Positions 45,420 through 56,119 of a DNA stretch of 64,000 bases are shown here, one piece after another (positions within the stretch are counted from its first letter, which is position 1; the number at the start of each line of letters is the position of its first letter). Origin of the DNA: Isoetes taiwanensis. Taxonomy: Eukaryota > Streptophyta > Lycopodiopsida > Isoetales > Isoetaceae. Below the pieces are notes generated by a model. The model was not told the DNA's origin and made no database searches. It saw nothing but the letters and a program-made list of their open reading frames with translations. A program made the position numbers and the translations under genes. The stretch covers positions 250,001 to 314,000 of the forward strand of contig JAJEKV010000163.1 of assembly GCA_021234155.1 (NCBI GenBank), written 5' to 3'.

Positions 45420-46620
45420 TGATGCTGCTCAAAAAATGGTGAGGCATTTTGCATGACTGTGATGGCTTATACAAAAAATTAGTTGTTCCAAATGCCGTGT
45501 TCTTAAAGCATTTATTCAAATCGCTTTCTTTGTAAACATTTTTTATGAACTGAATGAATTATGTTGTCCATAGTTGCATACGAAAAAATTGTTAAGAATG
45601 AATATGAAGTGACAGTAATTTTTTTACAGAACACTAGGCATTGTTGCAGTTTTGGCAACTTTTGCATAACATTGTATAGTTTCCTTCATGATATAGCAGG
45701 GATCTTCATCCTAGCATTGGAGATGAAATTTTACGTAGTTGCAAAACTTTGCACAGTAAGGAGTGGAGTGATTCAATAAGCATTGAAGACCTGACACTCT
45801 GTTGTCTAATTATTTGGCAGTTGCCCTTCGAAGGGCTTTTAGATTTCAAATCCAGCGTCACCTTCCTTTTTTCACTTGAAAACATTTTAGGAACTTTCTG
45901 TGATTCTAGCCCCGTACTCCAGAAGTCAAATTCTATTTCTAAACAAACCCTAGTTTGGAAGACAAAATTTAGGGTTTGAGCAATTTTGGTCATTTTGAGG
46001 TGGATTATAATATTTTTAGCCTAATTTGAGGTTATAAATGGATTCTAGACTGTTCAGTGGTTCTATTGCAACAAATTTCAAAGCATTTGGAGGTTATGAA
46101 GGTTCAAAAATTTTGACCCCTCACACAAAGGTAATTGTAAGCTTGTTCAAAAATTTTGAAAGGGCTCCAAACGCACTCTCTCGAAAGTGTTTGCCACTGT
46201 TTAGGTCCTAGATGACTCTAAAACGTTGGTATGAAGGTAGAATCTTGCTTATTTCGAGGAGTTAGGCTAGGATATGCTCTTAATTTCTTGTTTTGGACTT
46301 GCCTTGGTGTAGATCCGTGGTCAAACACTCACACACACGAGAGGCCCGATCAAAAATTTTGAAAATGGCCAAGCGCCTCTATGAGTGGTCACTTTTTCTT
46401 AACTAAAATTTATGTTTATTAAACACATTCTTAGGGGTATGACAGTGTTCCTAGCTTAAAATTGATTTTAAACCTCTTTATGCTATCAAATTACTCTAAT
46501 TATCTATATTTCTTGGTGAACTATGGTCAAATACTCACACCGTGCGCGAGAGGCCCGTTCAAAAATTTTGAAAAACCAACTTAGAGATGGCCCTGTAAGG
46601 AGAGAACTAATCAACTCAAC
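45420..46620. other. Non-coding stretch with repeated TCAAAAATTTTGA palindromes
   Basis: The palindrome CAAAAATTTTG appears four times between about 46,105 and 46,570, three times next to GAGAGGCCCG(A/T)TC or a similar CACTC...GAGAG phrase, at spacing of about 200 bp. No gene is evident. It could be part of the LTR-element fragment to the right. Confidence 0.35.
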
Positions 46621-46626
46621 TTGTTC

Positions 46627-47265
46627 CTAGTCCATGGGATATCTATAAGGGTGGAGCTGCATCGCAAGCCTGATCTGATTCAAAAAAACCACGAAGCTTG
46701 GACCGAGTGCCATCAAACTTCTCTGGCAGCTAATCTTAGGCTCTGATAGCCTCAATCCAGAGCTAGAAGTAGATTTATGTGAAGCAACATGTTCCTTAAG
46801 CTCTTTATTGTCCAACTGCAACTGCTAGCATAGTTGAACAAGCTACTGGACCTGCTGTAATAAAGTCAAAACCTCCTCCATAGAAATAAAATCACCAAAT
46901 ACGAGCAAAAAAATGCTTAGGATCAGAGCAAACAAGAACCGGTAAGGGATTTCGTTTCATACTATCATGAACCTACGCGAAAACAAGGAAAATATGTGAA
47001 AAATACGCAAGAAATATGAAAGAAGTACACCAAGATCGGCAAATATGAATAGGAAAGAGTACAATGGCCCGAAGGCAAGCAGGAACACGAGACTGGCATT
47101 GAACTGGAATGGTTCGACAAGAAGGAAGTGCCTCCTTATATATCTAAGCCAACGGGCAGGATCGTGCCACTCCAATGGATGAGATCATGCCAAGTGTCGT
47201 GCATGCATGTACGTTCTAGACATGCAAAAGCTCAACTTTAGCAGCAACATTGGGATATGGTTGAC
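46627..47265 (-). pseudogene. Fragment of another LTR retroelement (leader and gag start)
   Basis: Minus-strand text includes a coiled-coil-like peptide at 46,627-46,880 (LQLDNKELKEHVASHKSTSS preceded by a Gln/Leu-rich stretch), typical of gag N-termini, and upstream a TATATAAGGAGGC TATA-like box at about 47,135-47,150. The copia RT stops abruptly where this begins (about 47,270), so this fragment truncated the copia 3' half or replaced it by recombination. Confidence 0.35.
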
Positions 47266-47269
47266 TGTG

Positions 47270-47985
47270 AATTTCCAACAATGAGACTGTCATCAACATG
47301 AATCCCAATAAAATATACTTCATCATCACACCTTCCAATATAAAGACAATCATCTGCTGGAGAAGTCACAAAACCTTTTGATTTGAGAAATTGATCTAGG
47401 CATGCATACAGCTTGTCTCAACCCATACAATGATTTCTTCAATAAACAAACCTTGTTTTCTTGTCCTGGAACATTGTATCCTTCAGGTTGCCTCATGTAA
47501 ATCACTTCTTCAAGATCTCCATTGAGAAATGCCGCCTTTACATCCATTGTCTCTGCAATCAAGTTAAATTCTGCTGTCATAGCAAGAAGAAATTTTACTG
47601 TGGGTGATTTCACAATTGGAGCAAATCTTTCATTGTACTCCATCCCTTTAATTTGTGAGAAACCTTGAGCAACAAGTCTCACTTTGTACTTCTCCACCTT
47701 GCCGTCAGGATCAAGCTTCTGCACCATAACCCACTTACAACCAATCACATGAGAATTAAGAGGAGAATCTACCAAGACCCAAGTTTTATTTTCCATCAAA
47801 CTTGTATATTCTGCATCAGTTGCTTCTCGCCATTTAGCAGCATCCTTAGATTTCATTGCCTCCTTATATGATATTGGCTCAGTTACTAGAAAACATGCAC
47901 TAGTGACTTCTTCTTGCGGTTCACCAGGTTTCCAAAGCATCTTTGATGGTTGCTTTGTTCGCTTGCCACGACCATACAATTCAGG
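47270..47985 (-). pseudogene. Copia reverse transcriptase, 3'-truncated
   Basis: The frame 47,979-47,350 reads EAMKSKDAAKWREATDAEYT, then NKTWVLVD, GCKWVMVQKLDPDGKVEKYK, RLVAQGFSQ, FAPIVKSPTVKFLLAMTAEF, MDVKAAFLNGDLEEVIYM and KKSLYGLRQ, the complete fingers and first palm part with catalytic Asp in MDVKAAFL. A frameshift follows at about 47,402, after which LDQFLKSKGF and the catalytic GIHVDDSLIVGN (about 47,285-47,310) continue. The sequence ends soon after this box. Confidence 0.93.
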
Positions 47986-47994
47986 ATCATATAA

Positions 47995-48540
47995 TTATTC
48001 AGGAACATCACGCCATTTTCTCTGAACATCTGGTGCAAGTACAGCAGGTACATCACCATCAACTTCTTCTAGTACATCATCATGTTCCTTATCTCCATCT
48101 TCAAATTCGATCTCCAATGGCTTGGTATTTGATTGCACATCCAACCAATCCATAGGAATCCATTCTTCATCAACTTTACTTATTGAAGTTGGATCGCTCC
48201 TATACAATCGTGTCTCATGAAAGATTACATTGCATGATATGTGAATATTCCTCTTCCTTGGATTATACAAATGATAACCTTTGGATTCTTCTGAATATCC
48301 AACTAGATAGTACTCCTCACTTTTGGCATCCAACTTTCTTCGATCATCATCTGGAACAAAACTATAAGATAAACACCCAAAAGAACGTAAGCGTTTCACA
48401 CTCTGCTTTTTACCACTCCAAACTTCTTCTGGAATTTTATCTGGTCTTGCAGATGTGGGAATTCGATTTTGCAGATAACAAGCTGTGTTCACTGCTTCAG
48501 CCCAAAGAGAGAGAGCTAAACCAGATAACCACAACATACT
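47995..48540 (-). pseudogene. Copia integrase C-terminal region
   Basis: The frame reads SLWAEAVNTACYLQNRIPTS, RLRSFGCLSYSFVPDDDRRK, EEYYLVGYSEESKGYHLYNP and VIFHETRLY, the standard region between the copia integrase core and RT. A short broken stretch at 48,540-48,615 still encodes the TPQxNGVA and TLVEAAR-like words that contain the end of the integrase core. Read-through from integrase would be by a single polyprotein in an active element. Confidence 0.9.
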
Positions 48541-48559
48541 GCGGCCGCTTCAACCAATG

Positions 48560-49250
48560 TTCTATTCTTACGTTCTCGCAACTCCATTTTATTGAGGTGT
48601 ACCTCGACACGTATTCACGCTTGATTCCATGAGAAGCACAAAACTCCCGAACTCTCTTGACATGTACTCACCACCACTCGGCCAGATCTCAAACATTTGA
48701 TCTTTTTTCCAATCAAGTTCTCTGCCCATGCTTTATATTGCTTGAAGACTCCAAAAACTTCATCCTTTGTGCTCAGGAAATAACATTTGCATTTCCTGCT
48801 AAAATCATCAATGAAAGTTACAAAGTATAACTTTCTATTCAAAGAAGAAACCTGCATGGGTCCAACAACATCAGAATGAACAAGCTCCAATACTTCACTA
48901 GTTTCCCTTTCAGAGTCTTTGAAAGGCAAAATGTGCATCGTTCCAAACATGCATCCTGAACAAACACCCATCTTAATTTCATGCCCATAACTAAGATCTG
49001 CTACCAATTGATTCTTCACCATATGTTTGATCGTGGCCACATTCAAATATGCCAACCTACGATGCCAAAGTTCAAGTTGAGAAGCAGGAGGTTTTGCTAC
49101 AAGACTCAACAACTTCTCTTGGTCAGAATCAACCAAGATTTCATACAAGTTACCTCGACATTCGACTTGAAGAACCATCTTCCAATCTAGATTGAAGATT
49201 CTACAAAGATTCCACCGCCAAACAACACTCGATGTCCGATGTCGCAAATC
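48560..49250 (-). pseudogene. Copia GAG-pre-integrase and integrase core
   Basis: Contains LELWHRRLAYLNVATIKHMV and VCSGCMFGTMHILPF (the His/Cys zinc-binding pre-integrase domain), then LVHSDVVGPMQVSSLN (first catalytic Asp) and FVTFIDDFSRKC (second catalytic Asp). The final part from about 48,700 drifts out of frame. Confidence 0.92.
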
Positions 49251-49660
49251 TTAATCGATACAAGATTAGTTATCAAATCAGGTACCAATAAAGCATCATA
49301 AAAATGCAAAACTTTTTCATTTGACAAAGGGATTCGTGCATGTCCTACTCCACCTACAATCTTCTCATCACCATCTCCAGCTCTCACCGTAGTTGAAGTG
49401 TTCTGCAACTTATCAAACCAAGCATGAGATGAAAACATATTGTTTGTTGCACCAGAATCAATGCACAAATGACTCCTACTATATCTATCAGCAACCTCCA
49501 TAACTTTCAAACCAATCTCTTCTTTATTTTCATTTTTTGTATCACCTGAGAATGCAACGTTTGTTGCACTACTTGCTGGAGCAATATCACTCACATTTTG
49601 GCGCTTGTACTCAACTGACAATTTCATCAAATCAGTTTTTCTTTGTCTACAAAATCTATG
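49190..49660 (-). pseudogene. Copia aspartic protease region
   Basis: The frame includes SHLCIDSGATNNMFSSHAWF with the DSGA active-site motif, then GGVGHARIPL and LLVPDLITNLVSI, the usual copia protease and linker to pre-integrase. It follows directly on the gag zinc knuckle. Confidence 0.9.
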
Positions 49661-49968
49661 TGACCCAACTTATGGCAATAGTTACACTCGACATTGGCAA
49701 ATCTTCCATCATCACGCCAACGTCCTCCACAACCATTACCATCTTCTTGTGTGGTACCTCTACTTGTACCTACACCACCACGCCACCACGACCATCACGC
49801 CCACAATAAACATAATGCGACCTCTTCCACGCCCACGCCACGCATTGCAAGAGCCACTTCATTAGAATTACTCCTATACCCTCGCGGCTTGTTGTGTCTC
49901 AAGCTCGCCCTTAATGGAACTACACACTTCTACAAAATTACCTTTTATAAAGTGTCCTTACAGACATC
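49640..49968 (-). pseudogene. Copia gag C-terminal half with zinc knuckle
   Basis: The minus strand gives SNEVALAMRGRGRGR (frames mixed), a Gly/Arg-rich stretch, then CNYCHKLGHIDF with a Cys just after in the next frame: a CCHC knuckle shortened by a small deletion. Upstream the words KGNFVEVCSSIKGELETQQA belong to the gag body. The boundary with the Helitron is at or near 49,968. Confidence 0.75.
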
Positions 49969-51601
49969 TTTTAAAGGATCAAAGTCTTTGAGGAAAAGCT
50001 TTGTGAAAGCTATTACTTGAGCCTCCCCGGTCTTAGCTTATTCTGCGAAGACAAACTTTGCAAATATCTTCTTTCTTATTTTGGGAGGGTCTTGGCATTT
50101 GTGCCTGCCGCATGTAAACAAGATGCGGCGTTCCCATCGTCTTTGCGCCCTCCCAAGCATCCGGCTTTCCCCCTGCGTTTTCGAGTTGAGGAAATTAAAT
50201 CTTCCCCTCTCAGGCATCCCATTTTGAAGAAATTAAATGGGGTAAGGAATTGATTTGGTTGCCGGCATTCAATAACGAAATCTAGAGGGAAGGAAGGATG
50301 GCAAGATGTCTACGAAATTTGGGTTTCTTTTCTTCTTGCGCCTCAACAAATCTGCAAGTCTCATTGCCAGAGGGCCGGATTTGCCCATCTCATTGCCGCC
50401 TCATTGCAAAAGAGGGCGGATTTCAAGAAGTTTCCGGATCAAAAGGTGTGCCGGATTCAACTTGGCCGGGATTGTGCAAAAACTAACTCTTTTTTCCTTT
50501 TGTGTAGCTTGAAGAGTGCTTGGCGCCACTGTCGTGACTACTGAAATTTCCCGCATTGTCCGTGATTGTATAACACATTATGTTTTATCTTATGGCATTT
50601 CGCTTGCAAGCAATACCGGAGTCCCACCATCGCTAAGGAGAGGCTAAGCCGGGTCGATAAAATAAGAGAGTTCCACCATAGCCAAGTTGAGGCTAACGAT
50701 TCCACGGAATGGCGTAAGAATGGTAGCTTTGGGCAAGATGTTAAATCTTTTTAGAAGGCGCATCTTCAGAGAGCCTCCTCTATTCTTGCAAGTTTTTTCT
50801 GCCTCAAAAGGGTTTTTTTTTTTCGAGGTCGGATAAGCACCCAAGATCACAAATGTCGCTAATCTCACTATATGGATAAACTCGTTGTTCCTAATTTTTC
50901 ATGCGACAAATGGTTTGTTTTTTCAGTGGACTAAGCCACATTTTCATTCTGAGAATTTAACTATTCTTCCGGAGTTTCCGGCATTCGGCAACTATCGGTC
51001 CAGATTTACAAGCCTCATTCGAGCAAGAGTTCTGGGGCATATGTTTCTGAGAACATTTCAGCAGATCCTAAGCTAAGATTAGGCATCTTAGACAAAATCC
51101 TACAAACCCTGTTCTTTCTATTTTTCTTAGCTCCACTGACCGATGTAGAACATGCAAGAGAAAATCACCGATGAGGGTTCCGGTTGTCATTTGGAGCAAG
51201 CGTGTAATGTAAGATTTGGGCCGACAATATGAGTTTTTGTATTTCTATGTGATAAGGGTCCGATAGATTAATCCCATAGGGGTCGAATGATTAATGGCGA
51301 ACAGCGATTGTAAGCTACAACGATCTCATAAGGTAATGGAAAACCGAACAATCTTCTTTTGTAAGATCTTTTTTAGAGCTTTTGGGTCCGATACAACAAG
51401 TTGCGTGGCAATTGTAATGCGATGCAAGAAATTCTTTTGATTCTTTTGTAACGAATTAGATAGCATTCTTGAGAGAGTTGTAGTTGAGTGCAGTCAAGCA
51501 TGAAAATGATGTAATTGTAGCAATAGCAACTGCAAAAATCCATGCAGATTCTTCTATGTGGATTGCTAATGATGGCTTTTAACTGGATGCATCTAAACTG
51601 G

Positions 51602-51624
51602 ATTTTTTTTTTTTTTTTTTTTTT
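51602..51624. repeat. Poly(T) run
   Basis: About 22 T in a row, possibly the tail of a minus-strand retroposed insert inside the Helitron; no matching flanking duplication was found. Confidence 0.4.
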
Positions 51625-52297
51625 GCTAAGCATGGCTCTAAACCTATGCATCTAAACTGGAACTTTATGGTCCTATACCTTTGTTGCTTCTTATTTTTGT
51701 GATGTCAAAGTGAGATTGATAGTGAACTGCTACTTGCAGAACTACTTTCTAGATCAACGTTCATGTCTTCTAATTTTTAACCATTTGAAAGGTTTGTTTA
51801 TTCCTATCTTTTCATGTTTTTTTTTAAAAGACAACATTAAGTATTTGATGTTGCATGTAGGTTTCGTGCCCAACATGGCATTATGACTTTCAAAGTTTCT
51901 TCTTTTAAGGTCAAATTCTTCTTTTAAAGTTTCTATTTCTTTCATGCTTTTGCTTTTGTTCTTGCCTTTGTTTCTACAAAAACTATTGAAGGTGTCATTT
52001 AAAAAGGTTAGTTGACTTTGTAACTTCCTATACATGAACACGCATTCCATTTTTATTATACATGAACACGCATTCCATTTTTATAACCTCCAATGTTTTG
52101 GTATCTTAGATAGGTTTTCGTATTCTCATATAAGGACAGTGAAAGCCTATTCCACATGGTCGTCATATCCTCATGTCTATTATTGTGTTAGAGATGCACA
52201 TAAGATAGATAGATCGTTTTTTATTGTTATTAGAAAGTATTTTGCAAAATATGATATTTTGGTAATGCAAGTGTGCTGAGCCCATTTCTTTCAGGAT

Positions 52298-52609
52298 AAA
52301 AGCATGCTAGGGTGTACCATCTAAAGTTCTTTTTAGGTAGTGCAAAACTACCCAGAAATGTACCAGCACTGGGTACTTGGAACTTGCATAAATGTCTCAA
52401 TAAACATTAAGTTTCGAAGTTGATTCATTTATTTTAGTCTCTAATAGTATTGTTATCCTTTAATACAATAGATTGACATGTTATTGACCTTCAATTCAAA
52501 AAATTTAGATTGATTTTAATAGAAAGAAAAAACAGAAAGTACCAGTTTTAAAAGTACCCAGTGTAGGTACTTTTGAGGGTTCCAAAAGTGGTACACCGTA
52601 GCATGCTTT
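52298..52609. mobile_element. 312-bp MITE-like element
   Basis: Terminal inverted repeats AAAGCATGCTAGGGTGTACC (left) and, in reverse complement, AAAGCATGCTACGGTGTACC (right) match at 19 of 20 positions; inner parts (AAGTACC/GGTACTT words) add to the symmetry. No coding capacity. A target duplication is not obvious. It lies inside the Helitron. Confidence 0.75.
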
Positions 52610-54794
52610 CACCCTTCAGGCACCTTTTTATAAGAACATAAGGAGATTAGATTGAAATACATTGCATGTATAATGTTTCTTTTTATAATTGCTTGAATCA
52701 ACATGTATCATGCACCCCAATATATGCTCAACACGAATATATAACCATCGCGCTAGAGCATATATTTATAGGGTTTAGAATTTGAGTTTAGGGTTAGGAT
52801 TTGGGGTCTATTATCAAGATTTATCAAAATTCAATAATGCATAGCAATGTGCGATAGGATTTTTAGATCTTATTAGGTCTATTATAAGATTTATTAAAAT
52901 CTCAAATACATGGCACTGGTTTAGGGGTTTGGGCAGATTCAAACACAATTAGTAGTAGGTCAAGCATGGGGTAAAAAATTTGGAAATAGAAAAAATGCTC
53001 TTTTGTGGAGTGGAGTGTCATGTGTTGAGTGATTTTGTAAACCATTCAATGTTTTAAGTAAAAACCAAATCGAGTTAATGGACTCGCCGTTAAGAATATG
53101 TCCATTCAAAGAAATGCATATTGATAGGTTGATGTTCCTTAAAGATGTTTTGTAGATTTCTCTATGCTTACGAAGTTTTTGAGTATAAAAATTTGTGTTC
53201 CATGAGCAAATTTTGTATGTTTGGCAATTTGTAAACTGCAAAAGTTTTTCATCATTAATAGACAATTTGGACAACAATATTTCTTTACTTTGATTCCTCT
53301 AAGAAATATATTCTAAACATGTCCATCATCACGTAACCAAGATTTGTGGCATTATAAGCATTGCATTTGATAACAAATTTGATTTATTCTTTTTTTGCAA
53401 TTCTTTAAAGCCAGAAAACCTATTTTGATGAGTGTTGTTGCTACTTCAGTTAGTAACAATGGTACATTTACAACAAAGCAATGCAACTAAGGGTCCATCC
53501 CATTAGCATCCAAACTTATTTTCCCAACTCTACCACGTCAACAAACTAGAGACGACAATTTTTTTTTGACCGTCGACTATTCCCATTGAACCTAAAATTG
53601 AATTTCGCCACAACAGCAAAGGGAAGGCGGAAAGAAATGTTCCCATTGCAATTTGCAACTCCAATTTGCAAATCAAACCCGCAAATCTGCACAAAACGAC
53701 AAACCTGCCAGAACAACATGCAGATCAAACCTGCTAGATCTACACAAAATGACAAACACGGTTTGGAATTCAAATGCTAGATGCTACGGAAAAAGGGAAG
53801 GTAACCCGCCACATCATCCAAATTCATGGGGAAGGGAAATTGGGACTGCCTATTGCATGACTCCCCCTGTCGTCTAAAGACTCCCTTATCCATCTTGGGA
53901 AAGGGGGGTCCCCATCCCCGCGGGAAGGGGTCCCAATTTCTTTCCGCCATACATCTCCACCCAACTTGTGATTATTTTACCTTCCCATTGTTTTTTATTT
54001 AATAAATTCCATATGCCTACCATGAGAATTCTAGATACCTTTTGGTGGTATCCAATGTTTGAAACCATATATTGTTACTATTGATCTGGAATCTTAAGCT
54101 TAAAACTATTCATATAGCTAGGATTTAAAAGGCAAAGTATGCTACTGAAAAGGCTCTATGTATGAGAATGGTTAGAAAATTGATGCAAAGACACATGACA
54201 TGATTACATATGTGAGCATGCTACTAATTGGCAGTGGCAACTTGAATTACCTTGGTTGTTTGATAAAAGGTTCCACAACAATTTTGCTAAGATGGCAGAA
54301 CTTAAATAAATAAACACGTGCATGTCAAACATGTTTGATAGACCACATATTTAGGGTTAAAGAGGTTAAGGCTTTAGGAGTTTAGGGTTTAGGGGATTAC
54401 GACTTTGGGGTTAGACGAATTATTGTAATGATCTCAGAGGATGTAAGATGTAGCTCATAGATGGAGTGTACAATGCTATCCAACCATGCCATCATATCAC
54501 ACATTTAGGCCTTCGGGTTTAGGATTTTTGTGTGTAGATATGATATTGTGAATATGTATCAGTTAAATTTACGCAATTTCAAAGAGTGTCTTACCAAGTG
54601 CTAATTTCTCAAAGACCCTAAATCGTAAAGCCTTCTCACTTAACACTCCATTGCATCTACAGGCGCAACAACATTTTTTGCACTTCACACTTGGTATTGC
54701 ATTACATATATGGACACAATTACATTTAAAATTTCATTCATCCATTTCAGACGTCCACGACTAATGCCCGGCATCGCCGGGCACACGTTTCTAG

Positions 54795-55218
54795 TCTCAT
54801 TGAAAGCTACAATTAGTTTTTCCACGTCTTCTCCTTCCTTATACTTCAAAGTATCTAACTTTGCCTCTAAAGCAGCAAGCTCTGCAAAGGTTAATTGGAC
54901 ATATTTTGCTTCTAATGCCTCCCAAAGATCATGCGCAGATGTGAAAGAAGTTGGTGAAGATGATGAAGATATAGAACTACTTCCCGATAACTGCATTAAT
55001 ACACCATCAGTGATAACATTTAGAAGAAATGCTATCGCCCTTCGATCTTTTTCCTTCCAATCATCTGTCAGAGTTTGTGGTTTAGATTCTCCTATCACAG
55101 GCCAACAATCATTGGCTTCCAACAACCCCTTCACTCGAAACTTCCAAGAATGCCAATGCGTTCCATCAAAAGGCTTTAGAGTGGACTCAATCTTCATAAA
55201 CTTAGACATCTCGAACAA
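54795..55218 (-). pseudogene. Copia gag N-terminal half
   Basis: The minus-strand frame starts with ATG at 55,218 and reads FDGTHWHSWKFRVKGLLEAN, KDRRAIAFLLNVITDGVLMQ, AHDLWEALEAKY and VEKLIVAFNE, the Ty1/copia gag (UBN2-like) pattern. It is cut by the Helitron CTAG end at 54,794. Its ATG lies 21 bases from the PBS, as expected. Confidence 0.9.
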
Positions 55219-55238
55219 CGAGACAAGATCAACCTATA

Positions 55239-55250
55239 GCTCTGATACCA
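55239..55250 (-). promoter_or_regulatory. Primer-binding site for initiator tRNA-Met
   Basis: On the minus strand TGGTATCAGAGC abuts the LTR end directly; it is the classical plant copia PBS complementary to the 3' end of tRNA-iMet. Confidence 0.95.
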
Positions 55251-55467
55251 TGTAAAGAATAGGTAGAGGAGAACAATAAACAAGATCCTTCACCAAACCA
55301 AGACACTTTCTCCTTTATTCACATCCAATATATATACAATGAATACATCTCAATGCATATGCATACTATACAAGTGTTGTGCATGGGCATGGGCATGTGC
55401 GTGTACATGCATGCAATTTAATGCATCTTTATCATAATTTACAAGTCCAATACTCAATATTCTAACA
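55251..55467 (-). repeat. Copia 5' LTR, 217 bp
   Basis: On the minus strand it runs from TGTTAGAATATTG to TTCTTTACA, i.e. TG...CA ends, directly followed by the PBS. It contains a TATATATATTGG TATA-like segment and AATAAAGG. The partner LTR is not in the window, so insertion age cannot be estimated. Confidence 0.92.
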
Positions 55468-55689
55468 GTGAAGATGGCATGGATGGAGCGAGATCAACAG
55501 CATGTTGTTGTGCCTGTATAGTAGCGTGGACATTCGCAAGCGTGTGTCCTTTAGTAGCTTACATCAAACGAAGCATGCTCTGCCGTAATTTAGGCACGAT
55601 ATGAGGCATGAGTTTTTCTAAATTTGGATCAAAGTGGATAGTTTTAGTCTAAGTCTTTGGTGGTACAGCAGCTACTGCATATGGGGAAT

Positions 55690-56110
55690 GCGTGTCCTGA
55701 GGCATGAGAGAGTGTAGCCTAGTGCCATGAGCTTCACTTGAAACAATGCCCACCTAGTTATACTGTTGGACGAGAAGATCAAGCGTACGATAAATTTCTT
55801 CCTGAGCTTGTGCTGGAGCCTGTTGAAATTTTTGTTAATGTTGTGAAATGCATGGAGGACGATTTGTAGTAGGTCTAGGGCCTTGTTTACCATTGGCCAC
55901 ACAAAGTTGGTAAGTCTTGAGTCGTACCGAAGTAGTTTGGTTGGCGTTTGGAAGCCGAACTCCAACCAGAGGAAGTTGAGGATACATGGTGGTAGTATGG
56001 CCCCATTTGTGAGGTGATAACACTGAATTTTAGCAGGATCAAAAGGAGCCCAAGAAGAATTGACCTCTTGGTTGCTGAGGTTGTGAATTCTATTGATATC
56101 ACTGAGGTGC
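55690..56110 (-). pseudogene. Gag-like remnant with zinc knuckle
   Basis: Across two minus-strand frames the text gives CYH followed by HKWGHTTTMYPQLP, close to a CX2CX4HX4C knuckle with the second and last Cys mutated, then a basic Asn/Gln-rich tail (RLPNANQTT, RPTTNRPPCISQH) and further a Gln-rich segment. It is probably the C-terminal part of another LTR-element gag, adjacent to the copia LTR. Confidence 0.4.
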
Positions 56111-56119
56111 CTTCCAGAT

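Larger units (their letters stand above)
49969..54794 (+). mobile_element. Non-autonomous Helitron inserted in the copia gag
   Basis: The 3' end is certain: stem GCCCGGC/GCCGGGC with loop ATC (54,766-54,782), eight bases, then CTAG (54,791-54,794) before T. To the right the copia gag continues in frame (AFNE...). The best 5' end is A|TCTTTTAAAGG at 49,969, because removing 49,969-54,794 rejoins gag-like text; alternatives with A|TC exist at 49,979 and about 50,069. No Rep/helicase ORF is present. Interior holds AT-rich DNA, a 312-bp MITE, degenerate TTTAGGG-like words (52,770; 54,350) and no gene I can name. Confidence 0.8.
47270..55467 (-). mobile_element. Ty1/copia retrotransposon, minus strand, interrupted and 3'-truncated
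   Basis: Order from the right: 5' LTR (55,251-55,467), PBS (55,239-55,250), gag N-terminal half, a 4.8-kb Helitron, gag C-terminal half with zinc knuckle, protease, integrase, RT. Integrase before RT identifies copia. The RNase H, polypurine tract and 3' LTR are missing at the left. Several frameshifts are present but protein similarity is strong, so the element is younger than the Ty3 remnants at 5.5-11.6 kb. Confidence 0.93.

Noticed and set aside
48183-48632. 149-codon plus-strand frame
   Set aside because: Antisense shadow of the copia integrase.
52750-54420. TTTAGGG-like words suggesting interstitial telomere repeats
   Set aside because: Only scattered, degenerate copies in AT-rich DNA; no tandem run.
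54710-55255. 181-codon plus-strand frame
   Set aside because: Antisense shadow of the copia gag; runs through the PBS and into the LTR border.
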